Notes under the pieces: generated by a model
Seen by the model: the letters and a program-made list of their open reading frames with translations, nothing else
Told to the model about the DNA's origin: nothing
The model's database searches: none
Origin: an uncultured Alteromonadaceae bacterium
GTDB lineage: Bacteria > Pseudomonadota > Gammaproteobacteria > Enterobacterales > Alteromonadaceae
DNA: 64,000 nucleotides
Direction of reading: 5' to 3'
Assembly: GCA_913056495.1 (NCBI GenBank)
Contig: CAJXMO010000009.1
Location: 115,511 to 179,510, forward strand
Shown here: positions 55,908 to 64,000 of the stretch, piece after piece
Layout: every line of letters starts with the position of its first letter
Numbering within the stretch: position 1 is the first letter of the stretch
Made by a program: the position numbers and the translations under genes

Positions 55908-56219
55908 ATGGCGAATGTATTTAATCAAATACCTGATAATTTAAAAGAAGAAATATTTGAAGATTTATTGTCATCAGGTTCCGTTAGAATTGAGCGTATT
56001 ATTTCAACCGGCCAAAGCTCGCCTAAATCCGGTTGGTATGATCAGGATGAAAATGAATGGGTTTTGGTTTTATCCGGATTTGGTGAAATTGAATTTGCAG
56101 ACGGCCAGGTTGTTCGGCTTGAATCCGGTGATTATTTAAATATAAAAGCACATCAAAAACATAAAGTTAAATCAACATCACCGAATGAAAAGACTATCTG
56201 GTTGGCGATATTTTATTAG
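55908..56219 (+). CDS. Small cupin-domain protein
   Basis: The 103-residue single-domain protein has the cupin pattern: SGWYDQDENEWVLVLSG (motif 1 region), GEIEFADG and the second motif GDYLNIKAHQKHKV with a His pair. Motif 1 lacks the usual two His, so metal binding may be incomplete. It follows the GGDEF-EAL gene by 48 bases and precedes a bidirectional terminator, so the two are probably one transcript. The function is unknown; a small-ligand sensor or isomerase-like role is possible. Confidence 0.8.
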   Translation: MANVFNQIPDNLKEEIFEDLLSSGSVRIERIISTGQSSPKSGWYDQDENEWVLVLSGFGEIEFADGQVVRLESGDYLNIKAHQKHKVKSTSPNEKTIWLAIFY

Positions 56220-56260
56220 TCCCGCCAAGTTTAAAATTAAACCCTGATACAGATAATTAA

Positions 56261-56293
56261 AACGCCAAAACCCGGATAGGTTTTGGCGTTTTT
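56261..56293. terminator. Bidirectional terminator between cupin and GH32-like genes
   Basis: The 12-base-pair stem AACGCCAAAACC/GGTTTTGGCGTT has flanking T runs (plus) and A runs (T on the minus strand). It ends both converging transcripts. Confidence 0.88.
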
Positions 56294-56314
56294 GAATTGC
56301 GACAAATCAGGCCA

Positions 56315-59300
56315 TTACCGGGCTTGTCTTGTTAAACTCAGAATATCCAGGTTATGTTTAAGCGCTTCTATTCCAACCTGATAATTCGCCAAATCATATA
56401 GCCTGAAGCTCAGCGCTTTATCCTGATTAATGTATAAACTGCCAACGCCGTTTTCCGGGTGCATAAAGAGCTCAAGCGAAATACCTGAATCTACAGACAG
56501 ATTGACCTTAATATCTGCCAATAAAGTTTGTATATCTGCTGCTTCGTATACAAATTTAGCCTGATTATTAAGGCTGTCCAAAATCAATAAATAACGTCCG
56601 CGCAGAGTATTGTCTTCAAATACAATCGCAAACTCAGCTTCTGCTTTATCACCTTGTGTGGCGACGGACAGCAGGTTCATTGAGCTTTCTGCATTCAGCA
56701 TCAGTTGTTCATTTGGATTGAGAGAGGTGAGTGCCTCTGACTCAGACGGTATGCGGTTATTGCTGTTTGCTTTGGTTTTTGCCCAGGCTTTGCCTTTTGC
56801 TTTGGATGAGACAGCTGCGTTAATTAGCTGGCTCTGGCTGTCAAGCCTTGCCAGCGTTTGGCTCAGCTGCTGTCTTAGTTTATCCGGGAATTTAACCGCT
56901 AATTCACCACTTGCGAGTGTATGCAATTGGTGAATCATTAAATCACCACCCCAAACAGGCGTTTCATTATCGCTTCGGCCAACTGTATGTGGCACCCAGC
57001 CAAATAATAATCGCTCGTTTTCGTCACCGGCTGAACGTGCAGCATAAAAATAACGGCCGTCTAGTGCATCAATGTCCGGTTTTATCCAGCTATCATTCTG
57101 TTTTACTAAATATTTAACCACGGGCGATTCAGGGCGCTGGTCTGAATAAATAATAAAAGGTATTTGTGCCAGTTTTAGATATTCGGGTACCTCTAAATTA
57201 AGTGGCGAACTTTCGCTGTAAAGTGGCGCTTGTGCGGTCCAGTTGCTCAAATCGTTTGAGGTATATAAACCAATGGCAGCCTGATTGTTATAACGTGATG
57301 TGATCAGCATCCAATATTGCTGCGCATCCTGATTCCAGAAAACAAAAGGATCGCGAAAATCATAATCGCTGTAGCCATTTGAGCCGGTAAAGGTGTCGGC
57401 GTCAATTGTATGCCAGTTTTTAAGCGTATTGTCGCTTGCAACCGCATGCATAACAGCTTCTACCGGGTAATGATTTTTATTGTGGCCGGTATAAAATAAA
57501 TGATATTGACCATTTTGATCTTTAATGACACTGCCTGAACCTGTCCACTCATCCTGCTGTGTTGTATCACCGGAAGCCGCCAAGACCTGCTGCGGAAAGC
57601 TTGCATTAACCAGATCGGACGTTTTACTCAGGTTCCAGTCGTGGTAACCTGAATTTTGCAGATAATAAAGATAATATTCACCATTTTCATAATAAGGGTT
57701 GGCATCGCCCATATTGAGTTTAAGTGCAACATTATGTCCGTCCGTTTGGCTCACTATGGAAGCCGATACAGCTTGTGTGGCTGCTTTGTCTGACTGGCGG
57801 ATTTCATCTACTAATATAGTGGCTACACTGCCATCATCAGTTGAATTATCGTGTAAATCCATAATTTCAATTACCGCTTTTTGACCCGATAAGCCTGTTA
57901 CATCCCAGCTTTTCCAGCTCAGTTCAGCTTCAATATTATCGCCCGTCGCCTGACGAACTACTTTGCCGTTTACTCTTAAAACAACAGCGGTTGCGTTATC
58001 GCTTTCAAAACCATTTATACCGCCGCCGACTAAAAAATTAATATAAGGTTTTGTAATGACAAACTCTGGTGAAACTAAAGTGCCGGTTGCTTCTGCACCA
58101 TACCAGCTGCCACTGGTATCAGCATCATTTGCAAATCCCTGTCCGTAACTGGCAAATACTCTGTCACCGACAGCATTACCTAAGCCACCTGCCCAGTAAC
58201 CACCGTCGAAACGCACAAAATCACCGTAGGCTAAAAATCCATGCTCGTGCATGCTGTCAAATTTGGCACAGCAAAATTCAAAACCAGCGATATTTTGCTC
58301 AGGTACGTTTAAACGATTGAACGCAGGTATGCCTGAATCAGCCGGACTTGATGTGAGCTCAGCAGACGTTAAATCAACCTGACTTTGAGGACCCGGTGCA
58401 ATCACAGCAGAATCGGCTGCGCGAAACTGATCTGCTAATAAATACGCTATGCTGGCGTCTGAATTATCATCCGGGTGCTGATCGATAAATCTGAGTCTGG
58501 CATTTTGACCAACAAATTCACTGACATCCCAACTTGCCCAGTTCAATTGATTTTTTTGGTTTTTACCGCTGGCATGGCGCACCACTTGTTCGTCGACTAA
58601 TAATACGACTGAAGTCGCATTGGCTGCGTCAAAGCGGTTTGCACCGCCACCAATTAAAAAATTAATAAAGTTTTTGCTGATGATAAATTCAGGGCTGTCT
58701 AGGGTACCGGTTGCTTTGCCACCAAGTTGAACTGCGACTGGATCGCTTTCATCCTGATAACCGTCTCCATAGCTTGAAAATACCCGCTCACCGACAGCTC
58801 CGCTTATTGTTGAAGCCCAAAATCCACCATCCAGTTTAATAAAGTCACCGGTTGCGTTAGTAAAGCCATGCGCCTGATAGGTATCATAACCACTGCAACA
58901 AAATTCGAAGCCGGATAAATCAAGAGCCGTATCCTGATTGAATAAAGGAACACCGGCATAAGCAGGATCTACATAATTGGCAACTGAGGTTTCAACGGCT
59001 GCTAAACTGTCAGCTCTGAATTCATCAGCAATTAAAAACGGAAGCTGATTGTCTGAACCGTCTGCCGGGTGCAAGTCAATAAATAAAACATAGGCGGTTT
59101 GGTTTTGATAGTCCGTTACATCCCAGCTCTGCCAGTTTAATACTTCAGTATCCTCTCCGCTGGCATGGCGAACCCATTCACCATTCACGACAAGTACAAC
59201 TGAGGTGGCATAGACATGATTAAACTGATTACTGCCACCGCCCACTTTAAAGTTTATATAAGGTTGGCTGATCACAAACTCAGGGCTGCGCATAGTGCCG

Positions 59301-59656
59301 GTTGCCGGCCAGCCAAGAAATTCTGCACTGGTATCATAGTCATTATCAAACCCCTCACCAAAACTGGCAAAAGCGCGTTCGCCTACGGCACCCGGGATGC
59401 CGGATGCCCATTGGCCGCCATTCAGTTTTAAAAAGTCGCCGGTGGCGTGAGTAAAATCATGTTCCTGAAATGTATCATAACCGCCACAGCAAAATTCGAA
59501 CCCGGCTATATTTTGCCAGCTTGCAGACTGGCGCATAAACAGGCTCTGGCCGGATTGCTCCGGGTTTGGGGTGATAGCCACATCTGCTATCGCTAAATTA
59601 GCGTACAGACAATTGCTGATAACTATGCCTGCTAGTAAATTGATTGTGTTTTTCAT
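56315..59656 (-). CDS. Secreted GH32-like beta-fructosidase with three N-terminal modules
   Basis: The 1113-residue protein has a Sec signal (cut near AIA-D). Three tandem modules of about 190 residues (about 45-235, 245-430, 455-635) each show FEFCC or FEFCCAK, a GDF(I/V)(K/R)(L/F)(N/D)GG.WA segment, SPEF(V/I)I, (F/Y)INF.(V/I)GGG, a VVR strand, W.SWDV and D.H. The C-terminal propeller is of the GH32 clan: MGDANPYY (nucleophile candidate D651), FRDP (D769) and LEVPEY (acid candidate E822 or E825). The WMNDPNG and WECP motifs are thus replaced, which puts it in a divergent GH32 branch. It is a paralogue of the next gene, 62 bases upstream in the same operon. Fructan or fructo-oligosaccharide cleavage is inferred. 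Confidence 0.85.
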   Translation of the reverse strand: MKNTINLLAGIVISNCLYANLAIADVAITPNPEQSGQSLFMRQSASWQNIAGFEFCCGGYDTFQEHDFTHATGDFLKLNGGQWASGIPGAVGERAFASFGEGFDNDYDTSAEFLGWPATGTMRSPEFVISQPYINFKVGGGSNQFNHVYATSVVLVVNGEWVRHASGEDTEVLNWQSWDVTDYQNQTAYVLFIDLHPADGSDNQLPFLIADEFRADSLAAVETSVANYVDPAYAGVPLFNQDTALDLSGFEFCCSGYDTYQAHGFTNATGDFIKLDGGFWASTISGAVGERVFSSYGDGYQDESDPVAVQLGGKATGTLDSPEFIISKNFINFLIGGGANRFDAANATSVVLLVDEQVVRHASGKNQKNQLNWASWDVSEFVGQNARLRFIDQHPDDNSDASIAYLLADQFRAADSAVIAPGPQSQVDLTSAELTSSPADSGIPAFNRLNVPEQNIAGFEFCCAKFDSMHEHGFLAYGDFVRFDGGYWAGGLGNAVGDRVFASYGQGFANDADTSGSWYGAEATGTLVSPEFVITKPYINFLVGGGINGFESDNATAVVLRVNGKVVRQATGDNIEAELSWKSWDVTGLSGQKAVIEIMDLHDNSTDDGSVATILVDEIRQSDKAATQAVSASIVSQTDGHNVALKLNMGDANPYYENGEYYLYYLQNSGYHDWNLSKTSDLVNASFPQQVLAASGDTTQQDEWTGSGSVIKDQNGQYHLFYTGHNKNHYPVEAVMHAVASDNTLKNWHTIDADTFTGSNGYSDYDFRDPFVFWNQDAQQYWMLITSRYNNQAAIGLYTSNDLSNWTAQAPLYSESSPLNLEVPEYLKLAQIPFIIYSDQRPESPVVKYLVKQNDSWIKPDIDALDGRYFYAARSAGDENERLLFGWVPHTVGRSDNETPVWGGDLMIHQLHTLASGELAVKFPDKLRQQLSQTLARLDSQSQLINAAVSSKAKGKAWAKTKANSNNRIPSESEALTSLNPNEQLMLNAESSMNLLSVATQGDKAEAEFAIVFEDNTLRGRYLLILDSLNNQAKFVYEAADIQTLLADIKVNLSVDSGISLELFMHPENGVGSLYINQDKALSFRLYDLANYQVGIEALKHNLDILSLTRQAR

Positions 59657-59718
59657 CGTCTTATCTCTGGTTGAAATAGTGGGAGGCGCTAAATGGCTCA
59701 GCGGCTCCCACAGAAGGA

Positions 59719-62700
59719 TTAATCGCTATATCTTGAGAAGTCAGCAACTGACACGGATTGGTTGTCACTAAACACACCTACCTGATAGTCAGCCAGCCCA
59801 TACAGGCGGAAGCTGAGCGCTCTGTAGTGATTGATATAGATAGCACCGACGCCGGATTGCGGGTTTAACCATAAATCGATATGAACCCCACTTAATAAAT
59901 CGAGCGGAATACTGACACTTGGGTTATTGGTATTTTGTTCGTCACCGTCAAAATAAAATTTGACAGTGTTGGTGTTAGGGTCGAGTTTCAGATAAGCCAG
60001 TTCGTCAGCCTGACCTGAAACCGGCAATCTGAACTGAATACCGGCAATTGCATCGGCAGATTGGCTGGATAAATTAAAGCGCAAGCGATTTACATCTGAA
60101 TGTTCGGCAAGTGTAAATGCGCTGCTTGCGGCTAAACTAATCGGATTGTTTTGTGACTGGACAGTGCCTTGAGTCCATACCGGGTTGGCAGATAAAGCCG
60201 TGTCTAACTGAGCAATGAGTTTATCCGGCATTTTAACGGCTAATTCGCCGCTTGGATGCTTATGCAGTTGGTGGATAAGTAAGTCTCCGCCCCATTGAGG
60301 TGAAGCGCCGTCGTTACGTCCGTCTGTGTGTGGTACCCAACCAAATAATAAACGCTCGTTTTCTTCACCAGCCGAGCGGGCCGCATAAAAATAGCGTCCA
60401 TCCAGATGGTCGTATGATGGTTTTACCCATTGACCATTTTGTTCAATTAAATATTTTACAACCGGTGATGTATTGCGCTGATCGGAATAAACCATGAAAG
60501 GCGTGTTTGAGAATTCAAAATATTCGGGTACTTCGAGGTTTAGCGGTGAACTTTCACTATAAAGTGGTGTTTGTGCAGTCCAGTTTGATAGGTCAGTTGA
60601 AGTATATAAACCAATGACAGCCTGGTTATTGTAACGCGATGTGATTAACATCCAGTAGACTTGTTCAGCCTGATTCCAGAATACAAAAGGGTCGCGAAAA
60701 TCATAATCGCTATAGCCGTTTGAGCCGGTAAAGGTGTCGGTATCTATTGTCGTCCAGTTTTTTAACGTATTGTCATCGGCAACCGCGTGCATGATGGCCT
60801 CAACCGGAGTATGGGTTGCATTGTGGCCGGTATAAAATAAATGGTATTGGCCATTTTGATCTTTAATGACGCTGCCTGAGCCTGTCCATTCGTCCTGTTC
60901 GTTGGCATCCCCTGAAGCCGGTAAGATTTCCTGCGAAAAAGTACCGGTTAATAAATCAGATGTTTTACTCAGATACCAGGAATGATAAGCCGAATTTTGC
61001 AGATAATAGATGTAAAATTCGCCATTTTCATAATAGGGATTGGCATCGCCCATATTCAGCTGCAGAGCTACTTTATGCGCTTCAACTTGGCTGACAACCG
61101 AAGTCACAAGAGGTGTTACGGCCGCTTTATCAGCCTGACGAATTTCATCGACTAAAATAAACGGCAGGCTACCGTCACTGACCGAATTATCGTGTTGATC
61201 TATGATTTCGATAACGGCTCGCTGACTTTTCAGGGAAGATACATCCCAACTTATCCAGTCCAGTTCGGTTTCAGAACCGTTCCCCGTTGCCTGACGAACC
61301 ACTTTTCCGTTAACCCGTAATACAATTGCGGTAGCTCTGTCACTGCTAAACGCATTGGTGCCGCCGGCAGCTAACAAATTAATATAGTCACTGCTTATCG
61401 TAAATTCAGGTGAAATCAGGCGGCCCCTTGCTTCCCAGCCATACCAACTGCCGCTTGTATCTGAACTGTCAGCATAACCCTGCCCATAACTGGCAAATAC
61501 ACGATCGCCAACATGATTGCCTATACCACTTGCCCATTGGCCGCCGTTAAAGCGAACAAAATCACCATATACTAAAAAGTTAAAGGCATGGTAGGTATCG
61601 TAGTTAAAACAACAATTTTCAAATCCGGCGATATGAGTAGACGGGAATTTCGTTGACGTAAAAGCGGCACTGCCTTCACTTTCCGGCGACGCGCTAATCG
61701 GTGTCGCTGAATAATTTATTTCTCCGCCAATCGTCAGACTTGCCGGATAATCGGCCGAACGGAACTGATCGGCTAATAAGTAGGCTAGATGGTTATCTGA
61801 ATTGTCGGCGGGGTGATAATCGACTAAACGTATACTTGCCGTTTGTCCGTTAAACTCGCTGACATCCCAACTGACCCAGTCCAGGTTTTGATTATTCTCG
61901 CCACTGGCCTGACGTACGATTTCACCGTTAATGACGAGCATGGCTGAGGTTGCGTTAGCTGCATCATACAAGTTACTACCGCCGGCAATTAAAAAATTAA
62001 TATAGTCTTTGTTAATTGTGAATTCAGGTGAATCAAGACTGCCGGTTGCCTGCTCACCTATGGGTTCGAGTGTTGTATCATAAATATCGTCAAACCCGTC
62101 ACCGGCGCTTGAGAAAATACGCTCTCCTACTGCACCGCTGTAGGTTGCGGCCCATTGGCCACCATCTAGTTTAGTAAAATCCTGTGTGACATTGTCAAAG
62201 TTGTGTTGAGCTAAACTGTCATACCCGGAACAGCAAATCTCAAATCCGGCAATATCTTGATTTGGGTCGCTTGGGTTTGTAAACAAAGGCGAACCAACCA
62301 TTTCAGGTGTTGTATGGTCTTGAGCATTCGGCAAAACGGCCGCTAGGTTTGCTGCTCTGAATTCGTCAGCAAGTAAATAGGGAAGCGCGGTATCACTGCT
62401 GTCATCAGAATGATTGTCGATAAAACGAATACTCGCTTGCTGACCCTGTAAATCGCTGACATCCCAGGTGTGCCAGCTAACAGCATTGGCTAAATTCTGC
62501 CCGTTGGCCTGACGGACAAGCTGGCCATTGACAATCAGCCCGACAGCGGTTGCATTAGTTGAATTAAAACCGTTGTGTCCACCGCCAATTTTAAAGTTGA
62601 TGTAATCCGAATTGATTGTAAAATCCGGGCTATCGATAGAACCGGTTGCAGAATCTCCCAGATAAGTGCTGTTTGGCGCGCCTTCATACAAATAACCGTC

Positions 62701-62985
62701 ACCATTACTGGCAAATAAACGATCACCGATATGGCCGCTAAAAGAGGCCCCCCACTGACCTCCGTCTAACTTAATAAAATCCCCTGTGGCATTAGTAAAA
62801 CCGTGTTCCTGATAGGTGTCGTATTGACCGCAGCAAAATTCAAAGTCGTGATGACTGAACAGTGCGCTACCTTCAGTTTCAGGTTGAGACGTTATTTGTA
62901 CACTTGCACTCGCATAACTTTGCAACGCTGCTGTTGCTGAAAGTGCAATTAAATTCATCCATGTAAACTTGCGTAGATTAATCAT
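59719..62985 (-). CDS. Secreted GH32-like beta-fructosidase with three N-terminal modules (paralogue)
   Basis: The 1088-residue protein has a Sec signal ending near YASA. Three modules like those of the neighbour follow (FEFCCGQYDTYQEHGF, FEICCSGYD, FENCCFNYD). The propeller has MGDANPYY (D647), FRDP (D765) and LEVPEY (E818), so catalytic candidates are conserved between the paralogues and both are probably active. The C-terminal sandwich contains NHYRALSFRLYGLADYQVG. It is the first gene of a two-gene minus-strand operon. Two operator palindromes lie 50-120 bases ahead of its ATG, tying it to the susCD fructan regulon. AAAGAG serves as ribosome site. Confidence 0.87.
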   Translation of the reverse strand: MINLRKFTWMNLIALSATAALQSYASASVQITSQPETEGSALFSHHDFEFCCGQYDTYQEHGFTNATGDFIKLDGGQWGASFSGHIGDRLFASNGDGYLYEGAPNSTYLGDSATGSIDSPDFTINSDYINFKIGGGHNGFNSTNATAVGLIVNGQLVRQANGQNLANAVSWHTWDVSDLQGQQASIRFIDNHSDDSSDTALPYLLADEFRAANLAAVLPNAQDHTTPEMVGSPLFTNPSDPNQDIAGFEICCSGYDSLAQHNFDNVTQDFTKLDGGQWAATYSGAVGERIFSSAGDGFDDIYDTTLEPIGEQATGSLDSPEFTINKDYINFLIAGGSNLYDAANATSAMLVINGEIVRQASGENNQNLDWVSWDVSEFNGQTASIRLVDYHPADNSDNHLAYLLADQFRSADYPASLTIGGEINYSATPISASPESEGSAAFTSTKFPSTHIAGFENCCFNYDTYHAFNFLVYGDFVRFNGGQWASGIGNHVGDRVFASYGQGYADSSDTSGSWYGWEARGRLISPEFTISSDYINLLAAGGTNAFSSDRATAIVLRVNGKVVRQATGNGSETELDWISWDVSSLKSQRAVIEIIDQHDNSVSDGSLPFILVDEIRQADKAAVTPLVTSVVSQVEAHKVALQLNMGDANPYYENGEFYIYYLQNSAYHSWYLSKTSDLLTGTFSQEILPASGDANEQDEWTGSGSVIKDQNGQYHLFYTGHNATHTPVEAIMHAVADDNTLKNWTTIDTDTFTGSNGYSDYDFRDPFVFWNQAEQVYWMLITSRYNNQAVIGLYTSTDLSNWTAQTPLYSESSPLNLEVPEYFEFSNTPFMVYSDQRNTSPVVKYLIEQNGQWVKPSYDHLDGRYFYAARSAGEENERLLFGWVPHTDGRNDGASPQWGGDLLIHQLHKHPSGELAVKMPDKLIAQLDTALSANPVWTQGTVQSQNNPISLAASSAFTLAEHSDVNRLRFNLSSQSADAIAGIQFRLPVSGQADELAYLKLDPNTNTVKFYFDGDEQNTNNPSVSIPLDLLSGVHIDLWLNPQSGVGAIYINHYRALSFRLYGLADYQVGVFSDNQSVSVADFSRYSD

Positions 62986-63035
62986 AGTTTTTATTCTCTT
63001 TGATTGTGCTATTTACATTGAGTTGGTTACCTTTT

Positions 63036-63105
63036 ACAACGTTGTCTATTTGAGTTTGAAAAAAACACCTGGTTAAATTCGTGGTGTTTATATTTACAAC
63101 GTTGT
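63036..63105 (-). promoter_or_regulatory. Two ACAACGTTGT operators upstream of the tandem GH32-like operon
   Basis: Perfect ACAACGTTGT cores lie at 63036-63045 and 63096-63105, centres 60 bases apart. The rest of the gap to 63378 is AT-rich without another clear element. No unambiguous -35/-10 pair was assigned. Confidence 0.8.
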
Positions 63106-63378
63106 CAAAATATCATAAATCAGAAACAAAAATTTAACAAGTGTTGTTTTTGTAGCTCAATTTGAGATTAAACCCTGACCAGGGAGATTTTTGATTGAAG
63201 AATGCTTGGCGATTAACTGTGTAAGCTTGCACTGAAAGGGTTATGTTATTTTCACTTTATGATTTTTGTGTTAAGTACTCTGTCGTGTACAAAATAGCGA
63301 TATTTAACTTTTAGAAAATTTGTATTAACTAATCTATGATCTCGTAAAGTCAGACGCTTATTCTGTTGGAGGTATAGG

Positions 63379-63864
63379 GTGTTTGAAAATATTAAATTGG
63401 TTTGTGCAGATATTACCCAAGCTGACGTAGATGCGATAGTGAATGCTGCTAACCCTGCCATGTTGGGTGGCGGCGGAGTGGATGGTGCGATTCATCGGGC
63501 AGCTGGCCCCGCATTATTGGACGCTTGCCGTAAAGTGCCGACCGTAAAAGGCGTACGCTGTCCGACCGGTGAAGCGAGAATAACTGTGGCCGGTAATTTA
63601 AATGCAAATTATGTTATTCACACCGTGGGGCCGGTTTACCGCTCGGTAGATGAGTCAGCTCAATTATTGGCCTTGGCATATGCAAATGCCTGCAAGCTCG
63701 CGCTTGAAAACCATTGTCGGTTGATAGCGTTTCCTGCGATTTCATGTGGGGTTTATGGTTATCCCCATCAAGCAGCGGCTCAGATTGCAATAGACACCTG
63801 TGGACGGACTGAATTTTCTAACTTGCAGGTTAGGTTTTATTTGTTGGAGCCTAGGGGCTGTTGA
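63379..63864 (+). CDS. Macro-domain protein (ADP-ribose / O-acetyl-ADP-ribose deacetylase), altered C-terminus
   Basis: Starts with GTG, with GGAGG six bases ahead; 161 residues. The macro fold is clear: [34 protein letters not shown] at residues 10-42 (ADP-ribose pocket with the NAAN and GGGGVDGAI loops), TVGP and [11 protein letters not shown]. This is the YmdB-like group that removes acetyl from O-acetyl-ADP-ribose or ADP-ribose from proteins. The expected last strand and helix after VRFYL are replaced by LEPRGC and a stop. The join coincides with the start of a hairpin-rich repeat-like sequence, so the gene appears to have lost about 10-15 terminal residues. The core is intact and may still function. 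Confidence 0.85.
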   Translation: MFENIKLVCADITQADVDAIVNAANPAMLGGGGVDGAIHRAAGPALLDACRKVPTVKGVRCPTGEARITVAGNLNANYVIHTVGPVYRSVDESAQLLALAYANACKLALENHCRLIAFPAISCGVYGYPHQAAAQIAIDTCGRTEFSNLQVRFYLLEPRGC

Positions 63865-64000
63865 CCTTTCGCGTTCATTTTTGCAGCAGTCCGCATGGTT
63901 TTTATACAAGACAGAGCGATTGCAGTGTAGTGCGCTACATAAATGAGCGATAACGCAGTAGAAAGGCCATACGGACGCTGCCTTTCAGGTTCGTCCTGAG
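63853..64000. repeat. Hairpin-rich repeat-like sequence at the window end
   Basis: GCAGCAGTCCGCATGG (63883-63898) is nearly complementary to CCATACGGACGCTGC (63967-63981), giving a stem-loop of about 100 bases. Inside lies TGTAG-TGCG-CTACA (about 63926-63939). It begins with GGGGCTGTTGACC at the point where the macro-domain reading frame goes astray. It looks like a non-autonomous mobile repeat, but no transposase is present in the window. Confidence 0.55.

Noticed and set aside
56610..58320. Plus-strand frames opposite the GH32-like gene
   Set aside because: They are shadows of a long, well-supported minus-strand gene and lack any family feature.

Overview
The window looks like chromosomal DNA of a marine, polysaccharide-degrading gammaproteobacterium. 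Catenovulum-like Alteromonadales is my best guess, an inference from family content, AT-rich intergenic DNA and the mixture of TonB receptors, RND efflux, HDOD and c-di-GMP proteins. No rRNA, tRNA, CRISPR array or recognisable transposase is visible. Nearly all DNA is protein coding, with many clear intrinsic terminators.

Region 1 (1-11.1 kb) is an alpha-glucan locus. Three paralogous secreted GH13 enzymes, each with a C-terminal CBM20-like starch-binding domain, are followed by a secreted GH97 alpha-glucosidase. The first and third GH13 genes share a promoter-proximal motif built on AACCGGTT. Region 2 (11.2-17.9 kb) holds a probably broken small gene, a periplasmic solute-binding-like protein, an HDOD protein, a TonB receptor and an MFS transporter.

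Region 3 is the most notable. It is a fructan utilisation system in three blocks: 18.1-27.3 kb (GH32 lipoprotein, SusC-like, SusD-like, three-repeat surface lipoprotein), 43.7-48.5 kb (giant LamG-GH32 lipoprotein) and 56.3-63.0 kb (two tandem three-module GH32-like enzymes on the minus strand). SusC/SusD pairs are a hallmark of Bacteroidota, so a complete pair with a co-directional GH32 and surface lipoprotein in a gammaproteobacterial setting is unusual. The SusC homologue lacks the usual N-terminal carboxypeptidase-regulatory-like domain and starts directly at a proteobacterial-looking TonB box. All three blocks carry the palindrome ACAACGTTGT at their promoters (six copies in total), which defines a regulon whose LacI-type regulator is not in the window. 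The repeated modules of the surface lipoprotein recur at the C-terminus of the giant GH32. A related-looking module is inserted in the first GH32 and triplicated in the two tandem enzymes.

Region 4 (27.7-42.7 kb) separates the first two fructan blocks and is a detoxification/efflux segment: three TetR regulators, an RND efflux system (MFP, pump, divergently transcribed outer-membrane factor) with two matching GTGAC-N14-GTCAC operators, a ProA-SDR-KAS gene string behind the pump, two more SDRs, a glutathione S-transferase and a LysR regulator. Region 5 (48.6-56.2 kb) separates the second and third fructan blocks. It encodes a BarA-like hybrid kinase flanked by REC-GGDEF and REC-PAS-GGDEF-EAL proteins and a small cupin. 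The window ends in a macro-domain gene whose 3' end runs into a hairpin-rich repeat-like sequence.

Inferred cooperation: surface GH32 enzymes cut fructan, the surface lipoprotein and SusD hold it, SusC imports oligomers through TonB, and the periplasmic or secreted GH32 enzymes finish them. The inner-membrane fructose transporter, the kinase and the regulator must lie elsewhere.
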